From positions 455,548-519,547 of the forward strand of contig NZ_JAMZCU010000001.1 in the NCBI RefSeq assembly GCF_024273195.1: DNA of 64,000 nucleotides. The letters are read 5' to 3'. The notes below the pieces were generated by a model, which saw nothing but the letters and a program-made list of their open reading frames with translations, searched no databases and was not told the origin of the DNA. Positions 18,153-27,197 of this stretch are shown here, in pieces. The stretch comes from Devosia ureilytica. Lineage in GTDB: Bacteria; Pseudomonadota; Alphaproteobacteria; Rhizobiales; Devosiaceae. The translations under genes were made by a program, and so were the position numbers. Within the stretch, counting starts at the first letter, position 1. Each line of letters begins with the position of its first letter.

Positions 18153-18722
18153 CTATCCTTGTCGCCCCTGGCTCGCCGCCTGCCAAACCGATCTTTCGTT
18201 CGCGGCCGCCCACGGGATCTCCCTACTCTGGTCCCGCAAGCACGCGGCGTTTGCCTGGCGCCAATGAGCTGGAGACGCCCCGACAAACTTGCGGAACAGC
18301 CGCGAAAGGTGTGCTTGATCGCAAAGTCCGCAGGCGAGAGCGATATCGACAAGCGGTTCGTCGGAGGCCAGCATCAGTCGCGCCGCCTGCATGATGCGAT
18401 ACCGGTTCAACATTAAGTGGGGCGAGAACCCGACCGACCTCGTGAACGCCCGGCTGAAGTAACTAAGGCTGAGATTGCTGACGGTCGCAAGATCGCGAAC
18501 CTGAATGGGGCGAACGTAGTTTTCTTCAACGAAGCGCTCCACTCGCTTGAGCTGCACCGGCGTGAGCCCACCCTTGGCGATGAGCGGTCGTGCCGGGTCG
18601 GCGGCATCATTCTCGTGTGCCCTGTCAGCCGGCGCGACTACGTCAGAGAACGGGTGAATACGCGGCGGCGGCGCCTGGAATCGAGGAATAAGGTTGGTTG
18701 CAAGTGCCTGAACGCCGCTCAT
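18153..18722 (-). CDS. short AraC-family transcriptional regulator
   Basis: The 189-residue protein has the two helix-turn-helix motifs of AraC/XylS at about residues 65-165: IQVRDLATVSNLSLSYFSRAFTRSVG and LVDIALACGLCDQAHLSRLFRKFVG. Only about 55 residues precede them, so there is no full sensor domain. The ATG at 18720-18722 is preceded by GGAGGT five bases upstream and is preferred over an upstream GTG. It converges on the maleylacetate reductase and is divergent from the isochorismatase-fold gene, either of which it may control. Confidence 0.85.
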   Translation of the reverse strand: MSGVQALATNLIPRFQAPPPRIHPFSDVVAPADRAHENDAADPARPLIAKGGLTPVQLKRVERFVEENYVRPIQVRDLATVSNLSLSYFSRAFTRSVGFSPHLMLNRYRIMQAARLMLASDEPLVDIALACGLCDQAHLSRLFRKFVGASPAHWRQANAACLRDQSREIPWAAANERSVWQAASQGRQG

Positions 18723-19223
18723 TAGTACCTCCATCGGATTTTCGACGGGTACAATCGTGGCCACTCAGGGAGCCCACCGCGAGTTAATGGTTGCGAAAAG
18801 ATGGCCTGGGAGGCACGACATGTTAAGAGTTGCAGTCGCCTGCCTCTGAGGTCGCCGCATTGGTCGGCATTCACAACTATTCACACGTCAAGCGCGGCTC
18901 GGGCGCAGCCTTTCCCGCCAACGGGGACGTGCTCTGTGGTCGCTTCGATGCGGTCGGATGAAGGCGAGTGAAGTGCTCGGGGCTAAGCATAGCGACCAAC
19001 TTCGATAGGGTCGCTGCTGCGCTGGCAGCCAGCTCTGCGAAATTCACCTCGGCGACAAGTCACCTCTTGCAGTGCCACCCTGCCCCCGAAGTGCAAATTC
19101 TTCAGGGCAATAGTGTTGCAGCGGCAATCAGCGCTTCGAAGCACGAGGATACAATACCGCCCCCACATGCGGACCTAATCTCCACGACACCGGGCATTAA
19201 ACCCGGCGATGTGGAGATCTGAA
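18723..19223. promoter_or_regulatory. divergent control region between AraC regulator and isochorismatase-fold gene
   Basis: No gene is seen in these 501 bases. The stretch holds GTTAAGAGTTG at 18822-18832, whose complement CAACTCTTAAC recurs in another island control region (27123-27133). It also holds the RBS-occluding hairpin at 19178-19218 (listed separately). An AraC-type protein encoded at one side makes this a likely operator region. Confidence 0.45.
19178..19218 (+). promoter_or_regulatory. RNA hairpin that would hide the ribosome site of the downstream gene
   Basis: ATCTCCAC (19178-19185) pairs perfectly with GTGGAGAT (19211-19218). Inside it CCGGG (19190-19194) pairs with CCCGG (19202-19206), with loop CATTAAA. 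The outer stem contains the Shine-Dalgarno GGAG (19213-19216) of the gene starting at 19224. If the transcript begins upstream of 19178, this structure would block initiation until opened. Confidence 0.5.
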
Positions 19224-20108
19224 ATGTTTGCAAGACCATATTTCTCGCCGCGCGCAACTACTCTCGTGCCGCTGCGGAATGCACCAGTAACGTCAGTTGA
19301 CGTTGAACTGTACTTCGATCCACGTGTGGTGGTTAAACACTTGACCAGGGGGCTTATGGTCGTGGCTACCGCCGCTGCGCTGCTCATGCAGCCGGTCGCT
19401 GGGGTCGGCTTCGTCCAGGCGCAGGAAGCCGCCCAGACGCCGACAATCCCAGGGCTTTCACGCCAGCCAACACCGGCAGCTTTCGACGCACTTATGGACC
19501 CGAACGACGCTGTCCTTCTGCTGCTTGACCACCAGACCGGCCTGTTCCAGACCGTCAATGACATTGACGTCGCGACATTGCGGGCCAACACCGTCGCCTT
19601 GGCCAAGATCGCAGAACAGGCCGGCATTCCGATCATCTATACCGCCTCCGAACCCGATGGTCCGAACGGGCCGATTATGCCGGAGCTGACCGAAGCGGCT
19701 CCGAATGCCATCTATGTGGGACGCAAGGGCGAGGTCAGCTCCTGGGACAACGAAGACTTCGTCAAGGCTGTCGAGGCCACCGGCCGCAAGACGCTGATCA
19801 TGGCGGGTGTCTGGACCAGCGTCTGTGTGGCCTTCCCGGCGCTTCAGGCTCAGGCCGACGGCTACAAGGTGTTCGCGGTGATGGATGCCTCGGGCGACGT
19901 GAGCAAGATGGCATCTGATGCGGCGATGCTGCGTATGGCGAATGCGGGCATTCAGCCGGTAACGACCAACACAATCCTCAGTGAATCCCATCGGACCTGG
20001 AACCGCGAGGATGCGGCGACCTGGGGTTCTCTGTATGGCGAACTGGTCCCTGAATATCAGGCCGTCGCCGAAAGCTACGGGCGAGCTCAGGAAGCTGCAA
20101 CGAAGTAA
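19224..20108 (+). CDS. exported isochorismatase-fold cysteine hydrolase (YcaC-like)
   Basis: The 294-residue protein has the cysteine hydrolase triad of the isochorismatase superfamily: Asp102 in LLLLDHQTGLF, a lysine in GRKGEVSSWDN (about 168) and Cys201 in GVWTSVCVAFPA. This pattern is closest to YcaC-like amidohydrolases. An internal hydrophobic stretch (about 44-67, LMVVATAAALLMQPVAGVG, then VQAQEA) looks like a signal peptide. Translation may therefore start at an inner methionine near residue 45, or the first 40 residues form an unusual leader. The ATG at 19224 has GGAG seven bases upstream. The natural substrate is unknown. Confidence 0.8.
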   Translation: MFARPYFSPRATTLVPLRNAPVTSVDVELYFDPRVVVKHLTRGLMVVATAAALLMQPVAGVGFVQAQEAAQTPTIPGLSRQPTPAAFDALMDPNDAVLLLLDHQTGLFQTVNDIDVATLRANTVALAKIAEQAGIPIIYTASEPDGPNGPIMPELTEAAPNAIYVGRKGEVSSWDNEDFVKAVEATGRKTLIMAGVWTSVCVAFPALQAQADGYKVFAVMDASGDVSKMASDAAMLRMANAGIQPVTTNTILSESHRTWNREDAATWGSLYGELVPEYQAVAESYGRAQEAATK

Positions 20109-20120
20109 AGTACGGCTACC

Positions 20121-20150
20121 GCTGCACGCGGTTTCGCAACCGCGTGCAGC
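20121..20150 (+). terminator. long hairpin after the isochorismatase-fold gene
   Basis: A perfect 13-base-pair stem (GCTGCACGCGGTT / AACCGCGTGCAGC) with a TCGC loop begins 12 bases after the stop codon. The following ACTTCT is only weakly U-rich, but stem strength and position fit transcription termination. Confidence 0.65.
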
Positions 20151-20300
20151 ACTTCTGGGCGTCACACTTGCCCAACATCGCACGGTGGCCTTGGCGTCAC
20201 CACCCACTCTAGCAAGGGCACGTCTTTGCTGCGGCCGGACATCCGGCGCCCCTGCCCTTCACGCGTCCGATTATCGCTGACCGGAGCCGAAAACGCGTCG

Positions 20301-21230
20301 CTACGTGTCGTCCGGCCTCGGCCCGCTGCGCGAAGAAGCTACGCCCTGCATCCTGCGCCAGGCCCCTGGGGTCATCCCCATGAAGCTGCGGAATGCGCGG
20401 GTAAGATGGCTTTGGTCATAGAAGCCGCTTGCGATGGCAATATCACTGAGCGTGCTATTGCCGTTCAGCATTGCTTCTCGGGCCAGGCGCAGCCGCTCCT
20501 GGGTCATCCAACGGTGGGGAGGAAGCCCAAAGGACACCCGGAACGCTTTTGCAAAGTGGCTTGGTGACAGATTGCAGGCCTTGGCGAGGTCGATCAACGC
20601 GATATCGGTACGGATATTGTCGAGGATCATGTCGGCGGCACGCCGTTGCTGCCAGTGCGCCAAGCCTTCTGCCGGTCCGGCGGCAGACCGACGCGGCCCA
20701 CGATAGTTGTCGACCAGATGGATCGCCAATGCCGATATGAGACGCTCCGCAAAAAGCGTGGTCATTTCTGTCGACCTCTGGAATGAGGGCAACAAGGCCT
20801 GCGCCATCGCATGGATGGCTGGGTCGACTTGCGGATCTTCGATCCGCGGCAGATCGAGACAGTCGATTGGGCTGCCCGCCTCCGTGGCGATGTCGTCAAG
20901 CAACTGCCTATGCAGGCGGATATTCACCGAGTTGAAGGGGGGCGTTATGACCGCGCGCCAGGTATGGAGAAGATCAAAGAACTGAACACTCCCCACGTCG
21001 CCCGTGATCCTGCCGAGGGGTCGACCATTCCGCCAGATATCAGCGCCAGTAAGCGGTGCGAGATGGACCACAAGCATATAGCCATCGCCAAGTCCGAACG
21101 ACGGCACCGCGAAAGGCTCGCGGCCACACACCTCTGGGTCGCTGGCGTCACAGTGCAGAGCCAGAAGCGATCCGGCCCGGATGAGCTTGACAAAGGGCGG
21201 CAGGGCTCCGCCGACATTCTTGCTGTCCAC
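20301..21230 (-). CDS. AraC-family transcriptional regulator
   Basis: The 309-residue protein has a C-terminal AraC DNA-binding region (about 200-300): IALIDLAKACNLSPSHFAKAFRVSFGLPPHRWM and LSDIAIASGFYDQSHLTRAFRSFMGMTPG. The N-terminal 190 residues form a sensing domain seen in many alphaproteobacterial AraC proteins. It is paralogous to the regulator at 41058-42008, sharing the ALLPSFQRSTEMTTLFAERLISA region. The GTG start at 21230 is preceded by GGAGGCCGGGAA. It lies downstream of, and in the same orientation as, the SDR and OsmC genes. Confidence 0.88.
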   Translation of the reverse strand: MDSKNVGGALPPFVKLIRAGSLLALHCDASDPEVCGREPFAVPSFGLGDGYMLVVHLAPLTGADIWRNGRPLGRITGDVGSVQFFDLLHTWRAVITPPFNSVNIRLHRQLLDDIATEAGSPIDCLDLPRIEDPQVDPAIHAMAQALLPSFQRSTEMTTLFAERLISALAIHLVDNYRGPRRSAAGPAEGLAHWQQRRAADMILDNIRTDIALIDLAKACNLSPSHFAKAFRVSFGLPPHRWMTQERLRLAREAMLNGNSTLSDIAIASGFYDQSHLTRAFRSFMGMTPGAWRRMQGVASSRSGPRPDDT

Positions 21231-21322
21231 TTCCCGGCCTCCAACCCCATAACCGGCCTAGCCTGAAGTGCACAGACTATCAGCCGGAAGGATGAATGCG
21301 GAGCCCAAAAAAAGCAGTATCC

Positions 21323-22117
21323 TCATGCAGTTGGGGTCGCCGGTCGACGATAGCGGCTCGCTGCATCGCGAAGGGACAGGTGCGGCCGCATGGCCGTCCG
21401 CGCCTCCTCCCAGCGTGCTAGGTAGCCGAGGTCTTCCAGGGAGGGAATCGTCACGAACTCACCCTTATCAAAGCCGGCCAGAGCTGCATCGACCAGCGTC
21501 TCGACCTCCATCAGCATATCGGCCGCGAGGCCGTGATTATCGCCCAACATGGGTGTCCTGGTATAGCCGGGCAGCACCACCTGCACCCGAACGCCCTTGT
21601 CGCGCAGCTCAAGGTCCAGGGAGTACGACATGCTGAGCACAAACGCTTTCGAGGCGGCATAGGCGCCGGATCGCGCAGTGTCGAAAAACGCCATGGCCGA
21701 GCTGAAGTTTACAATGGCGCCCCGCCGCTGCTGCCCGAAACTACGCGCGGCAGCGGAGCAGAGACGGGTCAGCGCGACGACATTGACATCGAGCATGGTG
21801 GTCAGCGCGTCCGCGTCGGCCGCCCCCAGCGGGCCGCCTGATACCAGGCCCGCGCTGTTGACCAGAAGGGCAATGTGATCGTCCTCCGTCAGCCGCTGCT
21901 CAACCAGGTGCAGTTGGTCCCTTCGTGAAAGGTCCGCGGCAAGCACTTCGCAGGTGGCGCCATAGCGTATCAGGAAGTCGGCGGCCGCTTGCTGCAGCTG
22001 CCGCTGGTTGCGGCCGACCAGGATCAGATCGTGCCCGCGCGCGGCCAGACGCTCGGCGTAGAGCCGGCCGATGCCCGAAGAGGCACCGGTTACCAATGCC
22101 AGGGTTTTGGCGGACAT
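21323..22117 (-). CDS. short-chain dehydrogenase/reductase
   Basis: The 264-residue classical SDR has the cofactor motif TGASSGIG (10-17), NSAG (87-90) and the catalytic Ser140, Tyr153 and Lys157 (YAASK). The sequence resembles DltE/YqjQ-type SDRs annotated for ketone or aldehyde reduction. I use the ATG at 22117, with AGG six bases upstream; an earlier ATG would start inside the OsmC gene end. It follows OsmC by one base and is clearly co-transcribed. The acidic residue after the second beta strand that would fix NAD specificity is replaced by GRN, suggesting NADP(H); substrate is unknown. Confidence 0.88.
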   Translation of the reverse strand: MSAKTLALVTGASSGIGRLYAERLAARGHDLILVGRNQRQLQQAAADFLIRYGATCEVLAADLSRRDQLHLVEQRLTEDDHIALLVNSAGLVSGGPLGAADADALTTMLDVNVVALTRLCSAAARSFGQQRRGAIVNFSSAMAFFDTARSGAYAASKAFVLSMSYSLDLELRDKGVRVQVVLPGYTRTPMLGDNHGLAADMLMEVETLVDAALAGFDKGEFVTIPSLEDLGYLARWEEARTAMRPHLSLRDAASRYRRPATPTA

Positions 22118-22118
22118 T

Positions 22119-22559
22119 TCAGGCCTCATCGTTTGCAAGTCGTGCGGAGAGCGTGACCGGTGCCCGGATCACCTTCGAGAGTGGACAGGTTGCCTTCGCT
22201 GTCTCGGCAAGCCGCAAGAACGTCGGCGCATCCACTACAGGCACACTGGCCTCGATGTCGAGGTGAACTGCCGTGATGCTGAACTGCCCATTGCTCTGTT
22301 CAAGGGTCACGTCGGCTTTTGTCGTCAGGCGTTCGGCGGTCAGTCCCGCCTCGCCGAGAACCAAAGACAAGGCCATTGTGAAGCAGCCCGCATGAGCGGC
22401 ACCGAGAAGTTCTTCCGGATTGGTACCGGATTCACCCTCGAAGCGGGTGCGGAAACCATAATACTTATCGATGAGTGCGCCACTTTCCGTGGAAATTGCG
22501 CCTTTCCCCTCGCGAAGGGTCCCGCTCCAACGGGCGGAAGCATGTCGGGTGATTTTCAT
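22119..22559 (-). CDS. OsmC/Ohr-family peroxiredoxin
   Basis: The 146-residue protein is an OsmC-type thiol peroxidase that reduces organic hydroperoxides. The two redox cysteines are Cys59 in AAHAGCFTMAL and Cys125 in TCPLSKV. The Arg and Glu of the active site are plausibly in GFRTRFEGESGTNPEEL. It sits upstream of and nearly overlaps the SDR gene. Length and motifs fit OsmC better than Ohr. Oxidative-stress defence is the expected role. Confidence 0.92.
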   Translation of the reverse strand: MKITRHASARWSGTLREGKGAISTESGALIDKYYGFRTRFEGESGTNPEELLGAAHAGCFTMALSLVLGEAGLTAERLTTKADVTLEQSNGQFSITAVHLDIEASVPVVDAPTFLRLAETAKATCPLSKVIRAPVTLSARLANDEA

Positions 22560-22642
22560 TTCAGTCTCCGATCAGCCGCTCAGGCGGCGAGAAATGGATG
22601 AATTGCAGGGCGTCGGAATGCCGGCGCCCTGTCAGACGACTT

Positions 22643-24040
22643 TCAATTGTAGGTGAAGGCTAGGATCGCGCCCGGCTGCGACAGTTCCTGAACGACGTTG
22701 CCGTCGGCGCTTCGCACAATGCCGGCCGTATCAGTGCTCACGTAAATGGTGCGGGTGTCGCCGCTGATCGCCAGATCGCGGTAGCGGTTTTCCGATTGAA
22801 AGAGCTGGGCTACGTCTCCGCGCGTGTGCAGCCCGTCCTTGGTCAAGGGGAACACGTAAAGGGAGCCATTCTTGAGGCTGGTGGCGACAAGAGAATTCCG
22901 CAGCCTCGGGATGGCGCCATCGGCGGGATAGTAGTCAACGCTCGGCGGAGCGATGGTGGGCCAACAGATAAAGGCCAATCCATCACAGGCGGCATCGTCG
23001 AAATTATACCCGTTGGGCACGGTCCACAGAGTTTTCAGCGGCTCACGGTAGTCGGGGTGCGACCAGCTGGTCTCGCTCGTCTGGGGTACTGCCTCCGGAA
23101 TCTCGAAATCGCTGAAGGTCAGGCTGGAGCAGTCTGGGGCCGCGGACCAGTTGCCATAGACATAGGCCAAGTCGTCCTGGAAGCCGGAGACGTGCGGCCA
23201 CCCGTAGTTGCCCCCGGCCACTATCAGGTTGATTTCGTCGTCGCTCTTGGGGCCCTGCTCTGCTTCATACAGTCCCCCAGGCCCGAAGACGATGGCTTGT
23301 GGATTGCGATGGCCATAGCTGAAGATGTGGCTGCGAACACCGTCGATTGTGGGATTGTCGTCCGGGATCGAACCATCAGAATTCACCCTGAGTATCTTAC
23401 CCGAATAGGACGACCAGTCGGCGGCAGACACCTGGGCTTCAGTGGGCAGGACCTGCGAGTTGATCGGTAGGCAGAAGTTGCCGAACTGGTTGGCGCCCTG
23501 TTCGCCGGTCGTATAGTAGAGCTTCCCGTCCGGACCGAATTGCAGGCGTCCAGCATTATGATCATTGCCGGCAGGAATCCCCGACATCAAATCGAGCGGC
23601 TCGACAAGTGTCCCGGCTGCCTCGTCGTAGGTGAGCCGCACCAGCTTGGCGCGTCGGTCGAGAGCCGTTTCGCCCTCTGCGGGGTCCGCGTCGTATGTGT
23701 AGACGACATAGGCAAAGTCATTCCCGCTGCCGTCGAGAAATTGAGGGTGCAGAGCCAGCCCCAGTAGCCCTTCATGCTGAGGGCCGACCAGGACTTCGTC
23801 GATGGTGACCAATGTCGATTTCTCGCCCGAATCGGGATCTATCCGGGTAACCCGCTTTCCGGCGCGCTCAGTGACCCAGAGATGTTCGTCGGGGCCAAGT
23901 GTGACCTCCCAGGGGAACTCCAGACCCGTCGCCACCACCGCAGCACTGAAATCCAGGCCCACAGGGAATGACGCTTCCTCCGCCAAAACGGGCGACGCCA
24001 CCATCGCGCAGGAAGCGAAAAGGATTGATTTTCTCAGCAT
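22643..24040 (-). CDS. periplasmic soluble PQQ-dependent glucose/sugar dehydrogenase
   Basis: The 465-residue protein has a signal peptide (1-20, ending SPVLA) and a six-bladed propeller fold of the GdhB/sGDH family. Recognisable elements are PQHEGLLGLALHPQF, NDHNAGRLQFGPDG with the catalytic His161, the PQQ-contacting SYGHRNPQ (Arg245), and EQGPKSDDEINLIVAGGNYGWP with calcium and PQQ ligands. GdhB oxidises aldoses to lactones using PQQ and calcium. The product needs exogenous or host-made PQQ; no pqq genes are in the window. It is followed, with an 83-base gap, by the OsmC-SDR pair. Specific sugar is unknown; relatives also act on sorbosone. Confidence 0.88.
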   Translation of the reverse strand: MLRKSILFASCAMVASPVLAEEASFPVGLDFSAAVVATGLEFPWEVTLGPDEHLWVTERAGKRVTRIDPDSGEKSTLVTIDEVLVGPQHEGLLGLALHPQFLDGSGNDFAYVVYTYDADPAEGETALDRRAKLVRLTYDEAAGTLVEPLDLMSGIPAGNDHNAGRLQFGPDGKLYYTTGEQGANQFGNFCLPINSQVLPTEAQVSAADWSSYSGKILRVNSDGSIPDDNPTIDGVRSHIFSYGHRNPQAIVFGPGGLYEAEQGPKSDDEINLIVAGGNYGWPHVSGFQDDLAYVYGNWSAAPDCSSLTFSDFEIPEAVPQTSETSWSHPDYREPLKTLWTVPNGYNFDDAACDGLAFICWPTIAPPSVDYYPADGAIPRLRNSLVATSLKNGSLYVFPLTKDGLHTRGDVAQLFQSENRYRDLAISGDTRTIYVSTDTAGIVRSADGNVVQELSQPGAILAFTYN

Positions 24041-24367
24041 GTCGGATCCTCTAGCTGCTGCCGGACAGTCCCGGCGCAGAAAAGGTATCGATCACCCAAC
24101 CCAAGATATTGAATGATTATGCCATGTAAGAACGTGAGCAATTAATAATCGCTAGAAACAATTCAGGCGTAAATATTTGCGAAGCCGAAATCCTAATGAT
24201 AGGAATTCTGTTATGATATACATTTACTTTAATCTCGGAAATTGAAGCATGCCGGAATGGAGCGTTTGCAGCGAGAGTTGAGACGACTGCACTTACGAGG
24301 TTGTCAGCCGCCTACCGAACGGCAATAGCTCCAGATCTAGAACAGCCGGAACGCCGCAATGTTGATT
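24041..24367. promoter_or_regulatory. AT-rich control region upstream of the PQQ dehydrogenase
   Basis: Unusually AT-rich sequence (for example ATTAATAATC near 24141 and TTATGATATACATTTACTTTAA near 24211) separates the dehydrogenase start from the end of the STAND regulator. No gene is visible. The dehydrogenase promoter must lie here; the base composition fits foreign DNA. Confidence 0.4.
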
Positions 24368-27031
24368 TCAGCCGGGCACCCGAGCTGTTGAGGACCCAAT
24401 CAGCTCGTCAAGTGACGCCTGAGCGCGGCGCGACCACGCAACTGCGCCCTGCCGTTGCGCCAACTTCAGAGCATTGCCGACACCGTCAATCATTTCCCGC
24501 CGATCCCGTAGCTTGAGTGCACTGGCCCTCAGCACTTCCGGACCGTTCCAGCCAACAATCTGTCTTTCGACGCGATCAACGGCTGCCTGCCCCACAAGAT
24601 TCTGGTGCAAGGTAGGAAGCAGATCGACAACCTTCGCCGGATAATCGAGCGCGGGCATCGGTTGTTCGATGCCGTGGCGTTTGAGATTCAGTGCGGCACT
24701 GAATGCTGCAAGCCAGTCTTCCCAGAAGGTCAGACCGGCTCGGGAAGCGACCTCGGCCATCCGCGACATGGATCTTTCGGCATAGTCGAGCTCATCGATC
24801 CAAAAGCCCAGCGGTACGCCCGCCATGCCAAGGGTCTGGCAGACCGCACTGGGGTTGGCGCCCGCATAGTAGAGGGCCTCTTCCACCAAAATGCGCGCCT
24901 CTTCGTTCTCGCCCCTCAGAAAGGCGATCCGCGACAGCACGATCCGCATGGAGACGCGGTGGCTGGTTTGCGTAAGAGGCAGGAATTCGAAAGGTGCAGC
25001 AAGAACCGTGCGGGCAAGCTGTTCAGCGTAATCATGCCGGCCAAGAAAGTGCTCCGCCTGTGCCCTCATGCGCATGCCCGCCAATTTGACTTCCGGCGCT
25101 CTGTCGGCGTTGGCGACTTCCTCCATGCGCAAGGCAGCCCTGAGCGTTTCGGGATAGTCGCCCGATGTAATGGCGGCTCCGAACTGGGCAGTAATGCCGT
25201 CGGGAATGGCCGCTCCCGTCTCGCCTTCCAGGGCGCGCCAGCGCTGGGCTACCGAACTGAACGGGGCAATGTCCCCGGAGATGTTCGATATCAGCATGGC
25301 CCGTGCATAGCCCAGCTTCAGGGCATCCAATTCCGATTCCGCGCGGCCAGAGGGCGAATGGGCGAGAGCCGTCTCGATGTGCTTGAGATACTCCGAGGTG
25401 AGTGGGAACTGCTGGCCGAACGGCAGGGACCGCAGGGTCAACCGAACACCGAGATCCGGGTCTCCCGACGGAGAAAAGGCCCAATCCAGCGCAGCTCTCG
25501 TGTCCCCCATGATCCCGGCATAGCGTCCCAGCCAGTCCGTCCAGCCCATGGTCAGCATGTCGTCTGCTGCGCCTTCGAGAAGGTCGCAGCAATGGCGCGC
25601 ATGTCGACTGCGGACCGCGTCCTCGCTGCCCGATTGCGCCAGGCGTTCCAGCGCATGGGCCTTGGTTGTCTCCAGCAGGCGGTAGTGGACGACCTCGCCA
25701 GAGATATCGACCTGAATCAGTGACTTGCGCGCCAATGTCGCGATGCAGCGAAGGACGTCGTCGTCTCGCAACCCATCGCCGCTGGCAACTGCGGTGGCGC
25801 TCGCCAGGGTGAACCGCGTCTGGAACACGGAAAAGCGATCCAGCACGCGCCGGGCATCTTCGTCCAGGGCCGCATAGCTCCATTCCAGCGTCGCCGCGAG
25901 GCTTCGATGTCGCGGGCTCGCGGTTCGGCGTCCCTCCAGTTGGGAAAGCAGGGTAATGTCCAACTGACTGGCCAGGTCGTGGATCCCCACCACGTCAATC
26001 CAGCCGGCAGCAAGCTCAATTGCCAGCGGAATTCCGTCCAGACGGCGGCAAATATCGGCGACGATACCGGCCTCGCCTTCGGTCAATTGGAGAGCCGGTG
26101 CGCTTGCCGTGGCACGTTCTATGAAAAGTTCCACCGCCGGATAGAGGGCCGCTTCGCCGATGCTGCGCGGCGTCTCATCGGGATAGGTCAGCCCTGCAAG
26201 TCTATAGAGCGTTTCGCCGCTGGCCCGCAGGGTTTCCCGGCTGGTGGCAAGAACGTGGACCTCAGGCGCGCCGGCCAGCAGCGCCTCGACCAGCTCGGTC
26301 ACAAAATCGATGAGGTGCTCGCAATTATCGAGCACGATCAGCATTTCCCCCCCTTGCACCGTAGCGGCAAGCTGTTGCGGGTTGGTCGCGCCGGATGAGG
26401 TGACGCCGAGTACGGCCGAGATCCAGCGGACCGCCGATTCGACGTTGTTGATCGGCAAAAGGTCGATGAATCTCACCCCGTCCCGAAAATTTTCGGCATG
26501 GCGTTCTGCCCAGGCGATGGCCAGCGTGCTTTTGCCAATGCCGCCCGGGCCTGCAATCGTCACGAGGCGGGACCTCTGCATCGCCGCTGAAAGGGAACGG
26601 ACCGCATCCTCGCGCCCGAGCATGCGCACGATCTGGGCCGGCAGGGCATGGGGAGGAGCAAGCGCCTTGGCCGGCCTCGCATCCATGGAACGCCGCTCCG
26701 TTCGCCCGACAAACCGATACCCGCGTCCATGTTCATTGATGATGTAGCGGGCGCCCGACTGTCCGTCTCCAAGGGCCTTGCGCAGGGCACTCATGTGCAC
26801 GCGCAGGCTCGACTCGTCGATATTGATCTCGTTCCAGGCACTCAGCAGCAAATCCTGGTGCGTCACCAGCTCCCCTGCACGCCTCACGAGGGCGATCAGC
26901 AGGTCGAGGGCACGCGCGCCAAGACGCAGTTCCACGTCCCGGTCGCGAAGGGTACGTGCTTCAAGATCGAGGATGAATGGACCGAACTGCACTACGACTG
27001 GCAATGAATCAATCAACCGATGTCCCAACAC
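24368..27031 (-). CDS. winged-helix/STAND-ATPase transcriptional regulator (paralogue 1)
   Basis: The 887-residue protein has three parts. An OmpR/PhoB-type winged helix spans about 15-110 ([24 protein letters not shown] and the wing HGRGYRFVG). A STAND/NB-ARC-like ATPase follows, with Walker A GPGGIGKST (161-169), Walker B LIVLDNCEH (231-239) and a sensor ATSRE. The remaining 400 residues are helical, TPR-like. It is a one-component regulator: ATP binding and a ligand sensed by the tail would control DNA binding. It is divergent from the MFS gene. The start is uncertain: the GTG at 27031 lacks a clear ribosome site. Confidence 0.8.
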   Translation of the reverse strand: MLGHRLIDSLPVVVQFGPFILDLEARTLRDRDVELRLGARALDLLIALVRRAGELVTHQDLLLSAWNEINIDESSLRVHMSALRKALGDGQSGARYIINEHGRGYRFVGRTERRSMDARPAKALAPPHALPAQIVRMLGREDAVRSLSAAMQRSRLVTIAGPGGIGKSTLAIAWAERHAENFRDGVRFIDLLPINNVESAVRWISAVLGVTSSGATNPQQLAATVQGGEMLIVLDNCEHLIDFVTELVEALLAGAPEVHVLATSRETLRASGETLYRLAGLTYPDETPRSIGEAALYPAVELFIERATASAPALQLTEGEAGIVADICRRLDGIPLAIELAAGWIDVVGIHDLASQLDITLLSQLEGRRTASPRHRSLAATLEWSYAALDEDARRVLDRFSVFQTRFTLASATAVASGDGLRDDDVLRCIATLARKSLIQVDISGEVVHYRLLETTKAHALERLAQSGSEDAVRSRHARHCCDLLEGAADDMLTMGWTDWLGRYAGIMGDTRAALDWAFSPSGDPDLGVRLTLRSLPFGQQFPLTSEYLKHIETALAHSPSGRAESELDALKLGYARAMLISNISGDIAPFSSVAQRWRALEGETGAAIPDGITAQFGAAITSGDYPETLRAALRMEEVANADRAPEVKLAGMRMRAQAEHFLGRHDYAEQLARTVLAAPFEFLPLTQTSHRVSMRIVLSRIAFLRGENEEARILVEEALYYAGANPSAVCQTLGMAGVPLGFWIDELDYAERSMSRMAEVASRAGLTFWEDWLAAFSAALNLKRHGIEQPMPALDYPAKVVDLLPTLHQNLVGQAAVDRVERQIVGWNGPEVLRASALKLRDRREMIDGVGNALKLAQRQGAVAWSRRAQASLDELIGSSTARVPG

Positions 27032-27090
27032 TTCGAGAGGCCATGGGCGACCAGATTAGTGGGCGATCGGTCCCGATGCGTGCAAAACGA

Positions 27091-27133
27091 TGTTAAGGCC
27101 ACGCCATCGCAGGCCCGCTTAACAACTCTTAAC
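27091..27133. promoter_or_regulatory. TTAAC-type repeats in the divergent STAND-regulator/MFS control region
   Basis: TGTTAAG (27091-27097) and CTTAACA (27118-27124) form an inverted repeat, and a second CTTAAC stands at 27128-27133, ten bases on. Direct repeats with about ten-base phase are the usual layout for OmpR-type winged helices, and such a regulator is encoded next door. Whether it binds here is untested. Confidence 0.4.
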
Positions 27134-27197
27134 GCCGAGGCCGGCGCCGACGCGGTTAGATTGCGAACCTGGGATTTAGACGACAGGGAGCAGAAAC

